DNA of 51,043 bases from CAIZQW01 sp037133395. GTDB lineage: Bacteria; Verrucomicrobiota; Kiritimatiellia; RFP12; UBA1067. Below, piece after piece: positions 49,728-51,043 of this stretch; position 1 is the first letter of the stretch, and each line of letters opens with the position of its first letter. The notes below the pieces were generated by a model. The model did not search any database. It was not told the origin of the DNA and worked only from the letters and a program-made list of their open reading frames with translations. The stretch spans positions 1 through 51,043 of the forward strand of contig JBAXOG010000015.1 of assembly GCA_037133395.1 (NCBI GenBank), written 5' to 3'. A program made the position numbers and the translations under genes.

Positions 49728-50678
49728 ATGAACAGCTTTATGGATAAAGATGGACACCACGCAGCAGTCCAACGTGCGTTGGAGTTAGGACGCAGCACAA
49801 ACCCTGCTGTCTTGGCAGAGCTATGCCCATTGCTCAAGATGCCGTCCTCGGAGGTCCGCCGACTGTCTGCGTCTGCCATTGGAAAACTCTCTGGCTTCGG
49901 GGCAGATGCTGAGATGGCCGTGACCGCTCTTGCGCCCCTTGCGCTGCACGATGCCCATCCGCAAGTTCAGCAATATGCGTTGAAAGCTTTAAAAGCCTAT
50001 GGCGAGGCGGGTGCTCATCTGTTGCAGGATTTGCGTGATCTCGCCCAGCAACCGACCGTCAAGGATTATGTTCGACAGGCAGCGCATGCAGCTGCGGAGG
50101 CGATTCAAGCAGCCACGCAACAGAAAGAGACGGTAAAGGCGCATACCTGCCAAAAGTGCAAACATGCGGTAGCCTTTGACGAATACGAGCGCTCTCAACA
50201 GGCCTTCCAACGCACCTATTGTGACCACTGCTTTGATCAAGTCTACCTTGAACGCCGCAATTGGGAAACGCATGTCGAACTGCAAAAGACCATTCAAGCC
50301 GCAGACGGTACCCTTGTGCAATCCGACGGTGAAAGGCGAATCGCAGAATGGTTGACCGGGCAAAAGATTCTGTATCGCTACGATAATCGCTTTCGCATCA
50401 TCAAGGGTTATGCCATTCGCCCTGATTTTTATCTTCCCGAATACGATCTTTATATTGAATACTGGGGCATGGATACGCTAGACTATCAAATCGGAATGCT
50501 TGAAAAGAAAAAACTCTACCAGCAGGCAGGCAAGAAGCTCCTTTCGTTTTATCGCAATGAAAAGCAACAATTGCCTGAATTACTCTGCGAAAGGCTCTCG
50601 CGCTATATGCGACTGCCTCACTCATGTTCGGCAACGCCGCATATTCCCACACAAGGCCTGGAGCGTCGGCAAGCGTAG
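49728..50678 (+). CDS. HEAT-repeat/zinc-ribbon protein with PD-(D/E)XK-like nuclease domain
   Basis: The protein has 316 residues with three visible parts. Residues 10-130 form HEAT-like helical repeats (LKMPSSEVRRLSASAIGKL, DAHPQVQQYALKALKAYGE). Residues 141-168 form a four-cysteine zinc ribbon (C141-x2-C144...C165-x2-C168). Residues 195-290 resemble the nuclease module attached to some helicases, with S199-D-G-E202, D233 (RPDFYLPEYD), E244-Y-W and K260/K261. The classical ExK is replaced by E-Y-W, a variant known in such modules. It has no signal peptide. The combination suggests a DNA- or RNA-processing or defence protein, but I know of no characterised homologue. It lies 18 bp after the DUF192 gene. 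Confidence 0.65.
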   Translation: MNSFMDKDGHHAAVQRALELGRSTNPAVLAELCPLLKMPSSEVRRLSASAIGKLSGFGADAEMAVTALAPLALHDAHPQVQQYALKALKAYGEAGAHLLQDLRDLAQQPTVKDYVRQAAHAAAEAIQAATQQKETVKAHTCQKCKHAVAFDEYERSQQAFQRTYCDHCFDQVYLERRNWETHVELQKTIQAADGTLVQSDGERRIAEWLTGQKILYRYDNRFRIIKGYAIRPDFYLPEYDLYIEYWGMDTLDYQIGMLEKKKLYQQAGKKLLSFYRNEKQQLPELLCERLSRYMRLPHSCSATPHIPTQGLERRQA

Positions 50679-50725
50679 CGCGTCAGCGACAGGCATCATA
50701 ACGTACAGAAAGACAAAGGATTAAA

Positions 50726-51043
50726 ATGATACGAAAACTCATGCTTAGCGTTTATTTACTGACCTGCACAGGTTTTGCAGCGGATATGCCCAACATCATC
50801 TTTATTCTAGCCGATGATATCGGGTATGGTGATTTCGGCTGTTATGGTGCAACAAAAGTCAAGACGCCTAATATTGACAAACTAGCACGTTCGGGGCTTC
50901 GCTTCACAGATGGACACTCGGCGGCGAATGTCTGCACACCTTCGCGCTATGCGTTCATGACCGGCCAATATGCGTTTCGGCAACCCAACACGGGCATTGC
51001 ACGAGGCATTGAAGGACTGCTTATTCCTGAGGGGCACACCACG
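50726..51043 (+). CDS. Secreted type I sulfatase, 5' part (runs off the window)
   Basis: The first 106 codons are present. A signal peptide (MIRKLMLSVYLLTCTGFAA) precedes PNIIFILADDIGYGDFGCYG, where D30 and D31 are calcium ligands, and TPNIDKLA. The sulfatase signature C70-T-P-S-R74 is intact, so C70 should be converted to formylglycine by an anaerobic (anSME) or aerobic (FGE) maturase encoded elsewhere. It hydrolyses sulfate esters on a secreted or periplasmic substrate, probably a sulfated polysaccharide. AAAGGA (50715-50720) fixes the ATG at 50726. The subfamily cannot be assigned without the remainder. It fits the glycan-degrading lifestyle suggested by the GH106 genes. Confidence 0.9.
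   Translation, partial: MIRKLMLSVYLLTCTGFAADMPNIIFILADDIGYGDFGCYGATKVKTPNIDKLARSGLRFTDGHSAANVCTPSRYAFMTGQYAFRQPNTGIARGIEGLLIPEGHTT

Noticed and set aside
1..51043. CRISPR arrays, rRNA or tRNA genes, cobalamin riboswitch
   Set aside because: No regularly spaced repeats with unique spacers, no cloverleaf with a T-loop consensus and no B12-box-like leader were found by eye in the gaps.

Overview
The window looks like a chromosomal segment of a Gram-negative bacterium of the PVC superphylum, most likely a Kiritimatiellota/Lentisphaerota/Verrucomicrobiota polysaccharide degrader. This placement is an inference. It rests on the mixture of XylR-type AraC regulators, several uroporphyrinogen-decarboxylase-family (URO-D) proteins, giant secreted GH106-type alpha-L-rhamnosidases, a CTPSR-type sulfatase, a complete Bat/MoxR operon and a second type IIA topoisomerase pair. 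No rRNA, tRNA or CRISPR array was seen.

Layout. (1) 1-1919: a DUF1097 membrane protein behind a hairpin-rich leader, then a convergent XylR-like regulator. (2) 1960-5115: a PaeR7I/XhoI-type restriction-modification pair (methylase and endonuclease overlapping by 16 bp), lying between two 48-bp near-identical direct repeats. Each repeat contains a pair of 10-bp sites spaced 21 bp, as expected for an AraC-family operator. (3) 5211-22270: a catabolic island in which cytosolic URO-D-family proteins alternate with secreted proteins (order: URO-D, secreted beta-sandwich protein, URO-D, URO-D, GH106, URO-D, GH106, GH106). (4) 22519-28715, minus strand: topoisomerase IV-like ParC and ParE, a periplasmic cyclophilin, a strong isolated terminator and an NAD-dependent epimerase. 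(5) 28811-36677: housekeeping genes tsaC, DUF1638, a class B PBP, rodA, ruvA, purB, a GNAT/ArgA-like gene and mutY. (6) 36970-49170: moxR, a four-helix-bundle (23S IVS-type) element, DUF58, vWA, vWA-TPR, BatD, TPR and BatD-SH3 genes, then queA. (7) 49374-51043: DUF192, a HEAT/zinc-ribbon/nuclease protein and the 5' part of a sulfatase.

How it fits together. The regulator at 762-1919 probably senses a sugar and, through the repeated operator, may control both itself and the URO-D/GH106 island. The secreted GH106 enzymes would release rhamnose-type sugars from a complex glycan, and the URO-D proteins may handle a linked one-carbon or methyl step in the cytosol. No corrinoid protein is present to prove this. 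The sulfatase at the right end fits the same lifestyle. The Bat operon is a conventional MoxR/vWA envelope-stress module.

The most unusual content is repeat DNA. There is a family of four ~105-bp nested palindromes whose inner stem co-varies between copies. Several text-like degenerate tandem repeats recur between genes and also in frame at the same linker positions of the three GH106 paralogues. A four-helix-bundle gene is flanked by a 17-bp perfect inverted repeat and sits exactly between two operon genes. Two exported Bat-operon proteins appear to carry repeat-derived N-terminal extensions ahead of their signal peptides.
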